In this document: one piece after another, positions 33,945-42,145 of the stretch
How the letters are laid out: every line of letters starts with the position of its first letter
Numbering within the stretch: position 1 is the stretch's first letter
From: Zoogloea sp.
GTDB lineage: Bacteria > Pseudomonadota > Gammaproteobacteria > Burkholderiales > Rhodocyclaceae
Direction of reading: 5' to 3'
Assembly: GCA_016789125.1 (NCBI GenBank)
Contig: JAEUNU010000008.1
Location: 1-47,808, forward strand
Length of the DNA: 47,808 nucleotides
Notes under the pieces: generated by a model
What the model was told of the DNA's origin: nothing
The model's input: the letters and a program-made list of their open reading frames with translations, nothing else
The model's database searches: none
Translations under genes and position numbers: made by a program

Positions 33945-33985
33945 TCTCAAGATCAAGCCCGACATGCCGAGCACGCCTGGTGCGA

Positions 33986-34004
33986 CGGGGGCACGGGGCC
34001 CCCG
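33986..34004 (-). terminator. Hairpin between the subtilisin gene and dnaE2
   Basis: CGGGGGC (33986–33992) and GCCCCCG (33998–34004) form a 7-bp stem 9 bases after the subtilisin stop. It lacks a T-run on the minus strand; it may separate the two transcripts or be read through. Confidence 0.45.
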
Positions 34005-34012
34005 CAAACCCA

Positions 34013-35827
34013 TCAATGCCGCAGGCGGCGGCAGGCTGCCAGCAGGGCCAGGGCGAGGAGGGCGGCGAGGCTGATCAGGTCGGTTGCGCCGCCGCCACCG
34101 CCACTGCTGGGCGGAGCCGTGACGGACAGGGAGGTGTCCGTCGAGATGCTGCGCCCGTTGCTGTCGGTCACCGTAAGCCGGATCTCGTAGCTGCCGGCGA
34201 CGGGGGGCGTGAAGGTGGTGGTGGCGCTGTTGGCCGAGCCGAAGCTGCCGCTGGCCGGGCCGCTGATCTGGGCCCATTGCCAGCTGACAAGCGTGGCGCT
34301 GCTGTCGGCAGTCAGGGTGATAGTGCTGCCCGACACCGTCGAGCCGGACACGCCGATGTCCACCAGCGGCCCCAGCGCCAGGCTGACGGCGGCCGCGGCG
34401 TTGAGCATGCCGGCGCCGCAGGTCGTGGTGGTGCAGTTGCACTGGCCGTCGCTGGTGACGGTGGGGCAGGTCGGCAGCGCCGGGTCTGCCGGAAACGCCG
34501 TCGCGCTGGCCTTGATGCGGGCCATCACGTCCGCTTCGCCCAGCGCGGGGTTGGCTGCGATCATCAGCGCCGCCGTGCCGGCCACCAGGGGCACTGCAAA
34601 GCTGGTGCCGATGGTGACGTCGTAGATGCCGGTGTAGCCGTTGCCGGCTGGTGTGGTCGAGCCGAAATTGATGGTGTTGACGAAGGGGAACAGGCAGGGC
34701 TGGCCGCTCAGGATATTCACGCAGTTGCCCGCCGGCGCGCTGATGCCGACTTCCGGCCCGTAGCTCGAATAGCCCACCTTGGTGCCCGCGTGACGGATGC
34801 CGGCGACGGCCAGCACGCCAGGGCAGCTGGCGGGCTCTTCGACGGGGCTGGTCTCGTTGCCGGCGGCGGCCACGATCAGGGCCCCAGCCTGGCGGATCTC
34901 GGCAATGGCGCTGGCGTAGGCGCTGCTGCAGCCGCTGCCGCCGGCCAGGCTCAGGTTGATGACCCGGGCCGGGTTGGGGTTGGCGGGCACGCCGGGCACC
35001 GCGAGCCCGGCGGCCCAGCGCATGCCGGCGATGATGTCGGAGTCGAAACCGCCGCATTTGCCGAGCACGCGCACCGGCAGCACGCGGGTGGCGCCGCCGA
35101 CCCCGGCGATGCCGAGGCCATTGCCGGCCTGGGCCGCGACGATGCCGGCCACCTGGGTGCCGTGCCAGGAGCTGGCGTGGGTGTCCGAGGTGCCGCACAT
35201 GTTGCGCAGGGTGGCGTTGGCGAGGTCGGCGCTCGAGAGGTAGTCGCCGGGGTCGGAGGCGTCGGCGTCGCGCCCGCTCTGGCCGTCGCCGGAGTTGAGG
35301 TCGTCGGCGACGAAGTCGTAGCCGGCGAGGAGGGGCGTGGCGAGGTCTTCGTGGTCGAAGCGCACGCCGGTGTCGACGACGGCGACCACCACGCTGCTGC
35401 TGCCGCCGGTGAGGTTCCAGGCCCCGACGGCGTCGATGGCTGCCGGCTGGGTGATGCCGGGCGCCTGCAGGTACCACTGGTTGCCCAGCAGCGGGTCGTT
35501 GGGCAGGGCGCGGATGGTCTTGATGCGGTCGGGCACCGCGTATTCCACGTCGGCCTGCTGGGTGAGGCGAGCGGCGAGGGCTTCGGAGCTGATCCCGCTG
35601 GCCTGCATCACCTGCAGGTCGGGGGCGGGCTGGCCGAGCAGTCTGGCGCTTACGCCCAGGCGCGCGCCGAGGCTCTGCACCCGGCCGGCCGCCTGGGCCT
35701 GCTTGAGGGGCGAGGCCGCCTTGAGCTTGACGATCACCCGGGCTTCCAGGTCGGCAGCGGGGGCAGCGGAGGAAAGCAGGGTGCCCAGGCCGAGCAGGGC
35801 TGCGCAAAGGCTATGGCGGGTGGTCAT
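34013..35827 (-). CDS. Secreted subtilisin-like serine protease (S8) with GlyGly-CTERM-like tail
   Basis: This 604-residue protein has a signal peptide (about 1–25, ending PAAD). An I9-type propeptide follows (about 27–105, ARVIVKLK at its start and ADVEYAVPD at its end). The S8 catalytic domain has Asp152 (VVDTGV), His222 (WHGTQVAG), Asn324 and Ser409 (IGTSFAVPL). A PKD/Ig-like domain (about 485–568) comes next. The tail is a Gly-run (SSGGGGG), one hydrophobic helix and the basic end CRRLRH. This last arrangement is the GlyGly-CTERM plan, which in other bacteria is cut by rhombosortase and sends proteins through type II secretion. The start overlaps the stop of a small propeptide-like gene by 4 bases. 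Confidence 0.92.
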   Translation of the reverse strand: MTTRHSLCAALLGLGTLLSSAAPAADLEARVIVKLKAASPLKQAQAAGRVQSLGARLGVSARLLGQPAPDLQVMQASGISSEALAARLTQQADVEYAVPDRIKTIRALPNDPLLGNQWYLQAPGITQPAAIDAVGAWNLTGGSSSVVVAVVDTGVRFDHEDLATPLLAGYDFVADDLNSGDGQSGRDADASDPGDYLSSADLANATLRNMCGTSDTHASSWHGTQVAGIVAAQAGNGLGIAGVGGATRVLPVRVLGKCGGFDSDIIAGMRWAAGLAVPGVPANPNPARVINLSLAGGSGCSSAYASAIAEIRQAGALIVAAAGNETSPVEEPASCPGVLAVAGIRHAGTKVGYSSYGPEVGISAPAGNCVNILSGQPCLFPFVNTINFGSTTPAGNGYTGIYDVTIGTSFAVPLVAGTAALMIAANPALGEADVMARIKASATAFPADPALPTCPTVTSDGQCNCTTTTCGAGMLNAAAAVSLALGPLVDIGVSGSTVSGSTITLTADSSATLVSWQWAQISGPASGSFGSANSATTTFTPPVAGSYEIRLTVTDSNGRSISTDTSLSVTAPPSSGGGGGATDLISLAALLALALLAACRRLRH

Positions 35828-36147
35828 CGCGGGTCCTTCCGGGTGTCGGGGCTGAGGTATTCGATGAAAGCCTGCATCTTGAGCGCGGCCAGGGCGTGCG
35901 CGCAGGCTGGGTCGCTCGCCGGGCAGCGCAGCCGGTAGGCGTGGCTGCGGGGCGAAAGGGACGATACAAAGGTGAACTCGGCGCCACTGGCCGAGGCAAG
36001 CCGGGCGAGGGTGATCGGTGCGGCGCCATCGACGGGCTGGGTAAAGCTGATGATGACTTGTGGGGCTGTGGCTGTGGGCGGGGTGGCACAGGCCTGGGCG
36101 CCGCCCAGGCAGGCGGCGAGCAACAAGAGGCGGCCGATGGCTTTCAC
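35824..36147 (-). CDS. Small exported protein resembling a free-standing subtilase propeptide
   Basis: This 107-residue protein starts with GTG at 36147 behind an excellent ribosome site (GGGAGG, 6 bases away). It has a short hydrophobic signal with a possible lipobox LAAC (Cys13), then a spacer of Pro/Thr/Ala. The rest (about 29–100) resembles an inhibitor-I9/propeptide domain: QVIISF, LARLASASGAEFTF, HAYRL and the closing ALKMQAFIEYLSPD. That close compares with VEYAVPD at the end of the protease's own propeptide. The 4-base overlap with the protease start couples their translation. A trans-acting inhibitor or folding helper for the protease is inferred; it is not a described family that I recognise. 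Confidence 0.65.
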   Translation of the reverse strand: MKAIGRLLLLAACLGGAQACATPPTATAPQVIISFTQPVDGAAPITLARLASASGAEFTFVSSLSPRSHAYRLRCPASDPACAHALAALKMQAFIEYLSPDTRKDPR

Positions 36148-36169
36148 GGCGGGCCTCCCGGGCTCTCTG

Positions 36170-36418
36170 TCAGCGCGGCGGGCCGCGGCGGGCGGGCTTG
36201 GCGGCCGGGGCGGGGGCCGGCTTGGCGTAGAGCTTGAAGACACGCTTGGCGTCCTGCTCGGCGCGCAGCTGGGTGCAGATCGAGGGGTCGTCGTCGTGCT
36301 CGCTGAAGTAGCCGTCGGCCTGGGCACGCATCACCAGCTTCACCGAGGCGTCTTCGCTCAGGCCGAAGCGTTCGAAAATGAGGGTGGTGACTTCGTCCAG
36401 GTGCTGTTCGTAATTCAT
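36170..36418 (-). CDS. Small cytoplasmic protein of unknown function
   Basis: This 82-residue frame has an acidic helical N-terminal part (MNYEQHLDEVTTLIFERFGLSEDASVKLVMRA), a DGYFSEHDDDPSIC stretch and a basic Ala/Pro/Lys tail. I do not recognise it. The start at 36418 is favoured because the upstream in-frame residues look non-coding. It lies 22 bases before the propeptide-like gene on the same strand and divergent to the MOSC gene. It could be the first gene of the protease unit. Confidence 0.55.
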   Translation of the reverse strand: MNYEQHLDEVTTLIFERFGLSEDASVKLVMRAQADGYFSEHDDDPSICTQLRAEQDAKRVFKLYAKPAPAPAAKPARRGPPR

Positions 36419-36525
36419 CGTCGGTCCATGTTGGGCGGGCAAGGGAGTTTGCCCTGTGTTCAATTGTGGAAGGATAATCCCTTTCGCACCCTGTCATCCT
36501 GCCCAGTTAAACCCGCGAGGCCTTC

Positions 36526-37323
36526 ATGTCTGTCGCTCCCGTCCTTTCCGCGCTCTATCGCTATCCGGTCAAGTCCATGCGCGGCGAGTCCCTCGACGCC
36601 AGCCCGGTGGGGCCGCAGGGCTTGCCCCATGACCGCAGCTGGATGGTGGCCGACGAAGGTGGCCGTTTCGTGACCGGGCGCACTCATCCCGAGCTGGTGC
36701 GGGTGTCCGCCCGGCCCGGGCCGGCCGGGGTCACCCTCAGCGCGCCTGGGCGTGACGATCTGTTCGTACCCAACGCGGCTTTCACCGAGGCCTGGCCCAC
36801 GATCGTCTGGGGCAGCGAGTTCCCGGCCTGGCGGGGCGCCATGGCGGCCGATGCGTGGATCTCGGCCTACCTGGGCAGCCGTCTGCGCTTCATGTGGATC
36901 GGCGCCGACACCGCCCGCCGGGTCAAGACCGACACCGAGGTCCCCCTCAGCTTTGCCGATGGCTTTCCGCTGCTGCTGATCGGCCAGGCCTCGCTCGACG
37001 ATCTCTCGGCCCGCGTCGGCCGGCCGCTCTCGATGGCCCGCTTCCGGCCCAATCTGGTCGTTTCCGGCGCCGAGGCCTTTGCCGAGGACGGCTGGAAGCG
37101 CATCCGCATCGGCGGCGTGGTCTTCCGCATCGCCAAGCCCTGCGAGCGTTGCGTGTTCACCACCGTCGACCCCGACAGCGGCCACAAGGCCCTCGACCAG
37201 GAGCCGTTGCGCACCCTGGCCAAGTTCCGCAAGGCGCCGGAGGGCGTGCTCTTCGGGCAGAACGTGATCGCCGAAGGTGCTGCAGAGCTGGCGGTGGGGA
37301 TGCCGGTCGAGGTGCTCGAATAA
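36526..37323 (+). CDS. MOSC-domain protein (YcbX-like)
   Basis: A 265-residue protein with the MOSC N-terminal beta-barrel (LYRYPVKSMRGESLDAS…GLPHDRSWMV, about 8–45) and the MOSC domain (about 125–262). The MOSC domain carries RFRPNLVVSG and KPCERCVFTTVDP with the conserved molybdenum-binding cysteine. Relatives such as YcbX reduce N-hydroxylated compounds using a molybdenum cofactor and an iron-sulfur partner. Here no ferredoxin domain is fused, so a separate electron donor would be needed. Confidence 0.9.
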   Translation: MSVAPVLSALYRYPVKSMRGESLDASPVGPQGLPHDRSWMVADEGGRFVTGRTHPELVRVSARPGPAGVTLSAPGRDDLFVPNAAFTEAWPTIVWGSEFPAWRGAMAADAWISAYLGSRLRFMWIGADTARRVKTDTEVPLSFADGFPLLLIGQASLDDLSARVGRPLSMARFRPNLVVSGAEAFAEDGWKRIRIGGVVFRIAKPCERCVFTTVDPDSGHKALDQEPLRTLAKFRKAPEGVLFGQNVIAEGAAELAVGMPVEVLE

Positions 37324-37387
37324 GCCTTCGGATCAACCGGCAGGGCGCCGCCGCGCGCCCCATCCGGATGCCCGATCCCGCCACGAT

Positions 37388-37417
37388 TTGGGCGCGGCGG
37401 GCCGAACTGGATAGAAT
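37388..37417 (+). promoter_or_regulatory. Promoter of the FabMG-like gene
   Basis: TTGGGC (37388–37393), an 18-base spacer and TAGAAT (37412–37417) lie 40 bases before the start codon, with no other gene between. Confidence 0.5.
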
Positions 37418-37456
37418 CGCGGCTAATTTACCGTTCAACCCAGGCCAAAGAAGCTC

Positions 37457-38770
37457 ATGACCATCACCTCCCTGAAACAACTTCCGCAATCCAACATCTT
37501 TCGCAAGGGCGACGTGTTCGTGCTGTTCGGCGAGCTCTTCGGGCGCGGCTACGCCAGCGGCCTTGTCGGCGAGGCGCGGAAGGCCGGCATGGAGATCGTC
37601 GGCATCACCGTCGGCCGACGCGACGAAAACAACGCGCTGCGCCCCCTGAACGCCGAAGAACTGGCCGCCGCCGAAGCCAACCTGGGCGGAAAGATCATCA
37701 ACGTGCCGCTGATGGCCGGCTTCGATCTCGACGCCCCGGCCGGCGAGCCCACGCCCACCGATCTGCTGGGCAAGCTCACCCTGAAGACCTGGGAAACCGA
37801 CACGCTCGACTGGGCCCACATCGAAAAGTGCCGCGAAGTCGGCATCCAGCGTTTCAAGGACGGCGTGGCCCAGGTGATGGCCGAACTCGACGGCCTGATC
37901 GGCACAGGGCGCAACGTGTTCTTTGCCCACACCATGGCCGGTGGCATCCCCAAGGCCAAGGTCTTCATGGTGATCGCCAACCGCATCTACAAGGGCCGCG
38001 GCGACCGCTTCATGTCGTCCCAGACCCTGCTCGACAGCGATCTGGGCAAGCTCATCCTGCAGAACTTCGACGAAGTGTCGGCTAACAGCTTCCAGTACCT
38101 CATCGAAGGCAGCGCGGCGATCCGCGCCCGCATCGAGGCCGCTGGCGGCCAGGTGCGCTATTCGGCCTACGGCTACCACGGCACCGAGATCCTGCAGGGC
38201 GGCGGCTACCAGTGGCAGACCTACACCAACTACACCCAGGGCTACGCCAAGATGCGCCTCGAGCGCATCGCCCGGGACGCCTGGGCCCAGGGCATCAAGG
38301 CCACGGTGTACAACTGCCCGGAGATCCGTACCAACTCCACCGACGTGTTTGCTGGTGTCGAGCTGCCGCTGATCTCGCTGCTCCACGCCCTGAAACATGA
38401 AGGCGGCGGCGCATGGGCCGATGCCCAGTGGCAGGCCTGTCGCGACCTGCTGGCCGACGGCCACACCCTCGAAGAGGTGCTGCAGAAGGTCGCCGATTTC
38501 CACGCCAGCGAAGTGATGCAGGGCTTCCGCGACTTCGCTGCCTGGCCTATGCCCAACAGCCCGGCCCAGGCCGAGCTGACCATCGGCACCTCCGACGACA
38601 TCGCCCAGATGCACAAGGATCGCAAGGCCCTGATCACCGATCTGCTCAGCACCCTGGTGCTTGAGGCCACCGGCCCGCTGATCCTGCGCGAATCGTCGGC
38701 GCCGACGGGCCCGGTGCTGTGGCTGAACCACGACATCATCGCCCGGCAACTCAACCAGCTCCACGCCTGA
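37457..38770 (+). CDS. FabMG-like conserved protein (putative enoyl-ACP reductase family)
   Basis: This 437-residue protein has no membrane segments. The N-terminal part has a nucleotide-binding-like strand-loop-helix (VFVLFGELFGRGYASGLVGEA, about 20–40) and ITVGRRDENNALRPL. Further on are FFAHTMAGGIPKAK (about 155) and GYHGTEILQGG (about 238). The end is TGPVLWLNHDIIARQLN. It resembles proteins named FabMG family enoyl-ACP reductases in betaproteobacteria and Neisseria, as I remember. It lacks the classical YxxxK order of FabI. The gene is a single transcription unit with its own promoter. A short hairpin GCCCG/CGGGC follows the stop; the 222 bases to fumC hold nothing I can identify. Confidence 0.6.
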   Translation: MTITSLKQLPQSNIFRKGDVFVLFGELFGRGYASGLVGEARKAGMEIVGITVGRRDENNALRPLNAEELAAAEANLGGKIINVPLMAGFDLDAPAGEPTPTDLLGKLTLKTWETDTLDWAHIEKCREVGIQRFKDGVAQVMAELDGLIGTGRNVFFAHTMAGGIPKAKVFMVIANRIYKGRGDRFMSSQTLLDSDLGKLILQNFDEVSANSFQYLIEGSAAIRARIEAAGGQVRYSAYGYHGTEILQGGGYQWQTYTNYTQGYAKMRLERIARDAWAQGIKATVYNCPEIRTNSTDVFAGVELPLISLLHALKHEGGGAWADAQWQACRDLLADGHTLEEVLQKVADFHASEVMQGFRDFAAWPMPNSPAQAELTIGTSDDIAQMHKDRKALITDLLSTLVLEATGPLILRESSAPTGPVLWLNHDIIARQLNQLHA

Positions 38771-38992
38771 GCCCGCTCGGGCGCTGCGGGCGACACTCCC
38801 TTGCGGGGTGCGTCTGCACGCACTGCAGCGTCGCGGAGCCGGGCGCGGCAGTGCTTGTCGAGGTGGGTGGCGGCAAGTGGAAATACATCAACTGAGACGT
38901 CAGCCGAGCGCCGCTGCTCAGGCGGGCCGGTGCAGGGATGTGGGGCGACCCCCAGCCTGACGCGGGGCCTCCGCAACCCTGCCGCCGGGCCG

Positions 38993-40402
38993 CTAGGCTG
39001 TGGCCTGGTCGCTCGGCCGGCCCAGCATCTCCGACGGGCGCACCCAGCGATCGAAATCCTCCGCCAGCACATGGCCCGTGGCCAGGGCGGCGTCCCGCAG
39101 CGTGCTGCCGTCCCGGTGCGCCTTCTTGGCGATCTCGGCGGCGCGGTCGTAGCCGATGTGCGGGGTGAGGGCCGTCACCAGCATCAGCGAGTGCTCCAGC
39201 AGCTCGGCGATCCGCGCCTGGCGCGCCTCGATGCCGCGGGCGCAGTGCGTCTCGAAGCTGCTCATCCCGTCGGCGAGCAGGCGCACGCTTTGCAGAAAGG
39301 CGTGCGCGATTAGCGGTTTATAGACATTGAGTTCGAAGTTCCCCGCCGCGCCGCCCAGTGTGATGGCGACGTCGTTGGCCATCACCTGGCAGCACAGCAT
39401 GGTGAGCGCCTCGCACTGGGTCGGGTTGACCTTGCCCGGCATGATCGAGCTGCCGGGTTCGTTCTCGGGGATCGCCAGCTCGCCCAGCCCGCAGCGCGGC
39501 CCCGAGGCCAGCCAGCGGACGTCGTTGGCGATCTTGGTGAGCGCGACGGCCAGGGTCTTCAGGGCGCCGTGGCAGGCCACCAGGCCGTCGTGGGCGGCCA
39601 GGGCGGCGAACTTGTTGGCGGCGCTCACAAAGGGCAGCCCGGTCTGCCGCGCGAGCTCCGCCGCCACCCGCGGGCCGAACTCCGGGTGGGTGTTGAGCCC
39701 GGTGCCGACCGCCGTGCCGCCGATGGCGAGGGGGTGGAGCGCGGGCATGACCGCTTCGATGAGCATGGCGGCCGCGTCGAGCTGGGCGACGTAGCCCGAG
39801 AACTCCTGGCCCAGGGTCAGGGGGGTGGCGTCCTGCAGGTGGGTGCGGCCGATCTTGACGATGTCGGCAAAGGCGATCGATCTGGCCTCCAGCGTCGCGC
39901 GCAGTCGCCCCAGGGCCGGCAGCAGCCGGTGCGCCAGGCCCCGGGCCGCGGCCAGGTGCATGGCGGTGGGGAAGACGTCGTTCGATGACTGGCCGAGATT
40001 GACCTCGTCGTTGGGATGCACGAGGCGGGCGAGGCCACGCTCGCCGCCCAGCAGCTCCGAGGCGCGATTGGCCAGCACTTCATTGACGTTCATGTTGCTC
40101 TGTGTGCCAGAGCCCGTCTGCCACACGGAGAGCGGGAATTCTCCGCCGTGGCGGCCCTGGCAGACCTCTTCGGCCGCGGCGATGATGGCCTCGGCCTTGT
40201 CGCCGCGTAGCAGGCCGAGGTCCCGGTTCACCCCGGCGCAGGCCGACTTGACGGCGGCGAGGGCGAGGATGAGCTCTTCGGACATCCGCTCGGTGGAGAT
40301 CGCAAAATGCGCCAGCGAGCGCTGCGTCTGGGCGCCCCACAGCCGGTCGGCCGGGACGTCGATGTCCCCAAAGGCGTCGTGTTCTATGCGTAAAGGGCTC
40401 AT
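38993..40402 (-). CDS. fumC: Fumarate hydratase class II
   Basis: A 469-residue FumC, which hydrates fumarate to malate in the citric acid cycle without an iron-sulfur cluster. The family signature [11 protein letters not shown] (about residue 320), the THLQDATP block with its catalytic His (about 187) and [12 protein letters not shown] (about 97) are present. Length is normal. It is divergent to the antiporter gene; the 303 bases between hold its promoter and the antiporter leader. Confidence 0.95.
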   Translation of the reverse strand: MSPLRIEHDAFGDIDVPADRLWGAQTQRSLAHFAISTERMSEELILALAAVKSACAGVNRDLGLLRGDKAEAIIAAAEEVCQGRHGGEFPLSVWQTGSGTQSNMNVNEVLANRASELLGGERGLARLVHPNDEVNLGQSSNDVFPTAMHLAAARGLAHRLLPALGRLRATLEARSIAFADIVKIGRTHLQDATPLTLGQEFSGYVAQLDAAAMLIEAVMPALHPLAIGGTAVGTGLNTHPEFGPRVAAELARQTGLPFVSAANKFAALAAHDGLVACHGALKTLAVALTKIANDVRWLASGPRCGLGELAIPENEPGSSIMPGKVNPTQCEALTMLCCQVMANDVAITLGGAAGNFELNVYKPLIAHAFLQSVRLLADGMSSFETHCARGIEARQARIAELLEHSLMLVTALTPHIGYDRAAEIAKKAHRDGSTLRDAALATGHVLAEDFDRWVRPSEMLGRPSDQATA

Positions 40403-40705
40403 GGCATTGGTACCCGATCGCTGAGATCAATGCTGCGTTGTGCGCCGCCCGATTAATATTACCACCCGACGGGCGATGCCTATACCATCTTAGTAGATGG
40501 CCGAAGCCGCTCCGTGCGGGGTTGCGCCATCTCATTCTTCTCCCTGCGTTTCTTTAAGCGGAGGCTGCCGTGATCCATTATCCATCCGGTTCGCCCGCGA
40601 CTCACCCCGCTGGGCCTGGCGTCGTCCATCCCTCGGGCGACAGCGGGGGCGCAGCCACCACGTGCGAGCCGCCCGGCGTCTAGCCGGTCATCCGCGGCCT
40701 CCAAA
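40403..40705. other. fumC / antiporter divergent intergenic region
   Basis: The left third is AT-richer (ATTAATATTACC around 40452) and probably carries the fumC promoter. The right half is GC-rich, folds into stems and forms the antiporter leader described separately. Open frames across this stretch have no recognisable protein sequence. Confidence 0.6.
40634..40687 (+). promoter_or_regulatory. Structured leader, possible cation (nhaA-I type) riboswitch
   Basis: CGGGCG (40634–40639) pairs with CGCCCG (40670–40675). Inside is GGC-GCA-GCC (40648–40656). The 3' strand of the first stem overlaps a second hairpin CCGGC-GTCTA-GCCGG (40673–40687). The two stems exclude each other, as in a switch, and the element ends 18 bases before the antiporter ATG. 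The layout and sequence remind me of the nhaA-I motif (a lithium riboswitch class) found before cation/proton antiporters. This is from memory and unverified. Confidence 0.45.
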
Positions 40706-42016
40706 ATGTCCATCGCCCACTGGTCGCTTTTTGCCGGCTTTCTGCTGATCACCATGGTGCTCGCGGGGACGCTGCTTACCCGGCTGCCCGTCAGCAGCGC
40801 GATGATCTATCTTGCCTTCGGCTATCTGCTCGGCCCCGGTGGCATGGGCCTGATCAATCCCGATCCGCTCCAGCATGCCGGCAGTCTCCAGCTGATGAGC
40901 GAGGTGGCGGTGCTGATCTCACTGTTTGCTGTCGGGCTCCGGCTGGGGGTGCCGATGCGCGACCGCCGCTGGCTGCTCCCGCTGCGTCTGGCGTTTCCGT
41001 CGATGGCCGTGACCGTGGGGCTGATTGCGCTGGTCGGGGTCTGGGGGCTGGATCTGCCGCTCGGGGCCGCGGTGCTGCTGGGGGGCATTCTCGCGCCGAC
41101 CGATCCGGTGCTGGCCTCCGGGGTCCAGTCGGAACCGGGTACCCGGCCCGACCGGGTGCGCTTCAGCCTAGCCGGTGAAGGCGCGCTCAACGACGGGTCG
41201 GCCTTCCCCTTCGTACTGCTCGGCCTGGGGCTGATGGGTCTGCATGAGCTCGGGGCGCACGCCTGGCGCTGGTGGGTGGTGGATCTGCTGTGGTCCATGC
41301 TCGGGGGCCTGATGATCGGCGCGATGCTCGGGGCGCTGATTGGCAGGCTGGTGGTTTATCTGCGTACGCGTCACCACAGCGCGGTGGGGCTCAACGAGTT
41401 TCTGTGCCTCGGTCTGATGGCGATTTCCTACGGCACCGCGCAGCTCTGCCTGGCATCGGGCTTTCTCGCGGTGTTTGCCGCGGGGCTGGCCCTGCACCGG
41501 GTTCGGGAGCATCCGCTGCTCGGCAGCGCGTCCCTCGACCTGGCTTCCGGCGGGCGCGCCCAGGAGGCACGGGCCACCCATTCGCACCATGCCAGCGCCG
41601 CGATGAGCGGGGCGGTCGAGGCCTTCAACGAGCAACTCGAGAAGCTGGCCGAACTGGCCATCGTCCTGATCATCGGTGCGATGCTGCCCTACGCGCTGCC
41701 GTCCATGCTCCACGTGGGCTTCATTGCCCTGCTGTTGCTGGTCCTCCGGCCGCTGGCGGTGCTGGCGGGCACCCTGGGCCAGGGCTTGCCCGGCCACCAG
41801 CAGGCGCTGATCGGCTGGTTCGGCATTCGTGGGATCGGCTCGGTGTTCTATCTTCTGTTTGCCCTGGATCACGGCGTGCACGGCGCGCTGGCCGGGCAAC
41901 TGGTGACGCTGACCCTGCTCACCGTGGCAGCCTCGATCCTGATCCACGGGATTTCGGTGCAGCCGGTGATGAAATGGTATGCCCGCCACAAGCCTGCCCC
42001 GGGGACGGCGGACTGA
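40706..42016 (+). CDS. Cation:proton antiporter (CPA family)
   Basis: This 436-residue integral membrane protein has about 12 predicted helices. Family marks include GYLLGPGGMGL near the second helix, GGILAPTDPVLASGVQ (the ND/PTDP-type ion-binding helix, about 125–142) and GEGALNDGSAFPFVLLGLG (about 152–170). GWFGIRGIGSVFYLLFAL near the end completes the set. It should exchange Na+, K+ or Li+ for protons across the inner membrane. The stretch at about 285–310 is a His/Ala-rich polar loop. There is no good ribosome site before the ATG, which fits control by the folded leader. Confidence 0.92.
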   Translation: MSIAHWSLFAGFLLITMVLAGTLLTRLPVSSAMIYLAFGYLLGPGGMGLINPDPLQHAGSLQLMSEVAVLISLFAVGLRLGVPMRDRRWLLPLRLAFPSMAVTVGLIALVGVWGLDLPLGAAVLLGGILAPTDPVLASGVQSEPGTRPDRVRFSLAGEGALNDGSAFPFVLLGLGLMGLHELGAHAWRWWVVDLLWSMLGGLMIGAMLGALIGRLVVYLRTRHHSAVGLNEFLCLGLMAISYGTAQLCLASGFLAVFAAGLALHRVREHPLLGSASLDLASGGRAQEARATHSHHASAAMSGAVEAFNEQLEKLAELAIVLIIGAMLPYALPSMLHVGFIALLLLVLRPLAVLAGTLGQGLPGHQQALIGWFGIRGIGSVFYLLFALDHGVHGALAGQLVTLTLLTVAASILIHGISVQPVMKWYARHKPAPGTAD

Positions 42017-42145
42017 TTGCGGCGTGGCGCCTGGCAGCGTCGTCCGATATATCAGTTTTCATTGATGTTTTTCGCTTATTCTGTCCGCTGTTAGTTAAAA
42101 AATCACCTTTTTATCTGGTGGTTGTTCACACACAGAAGGATTCCG

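Noticed and set aside
38801..39313. 170-codon plus-strand frame between the FabMG-like gene and fumC
   Set aside because: Most of it is antisense to the fumC 3' end. A short peptide ending VGGGKWKYIN in another frame near 38890 looked protein-like but has no start or ribosome site that I could support.
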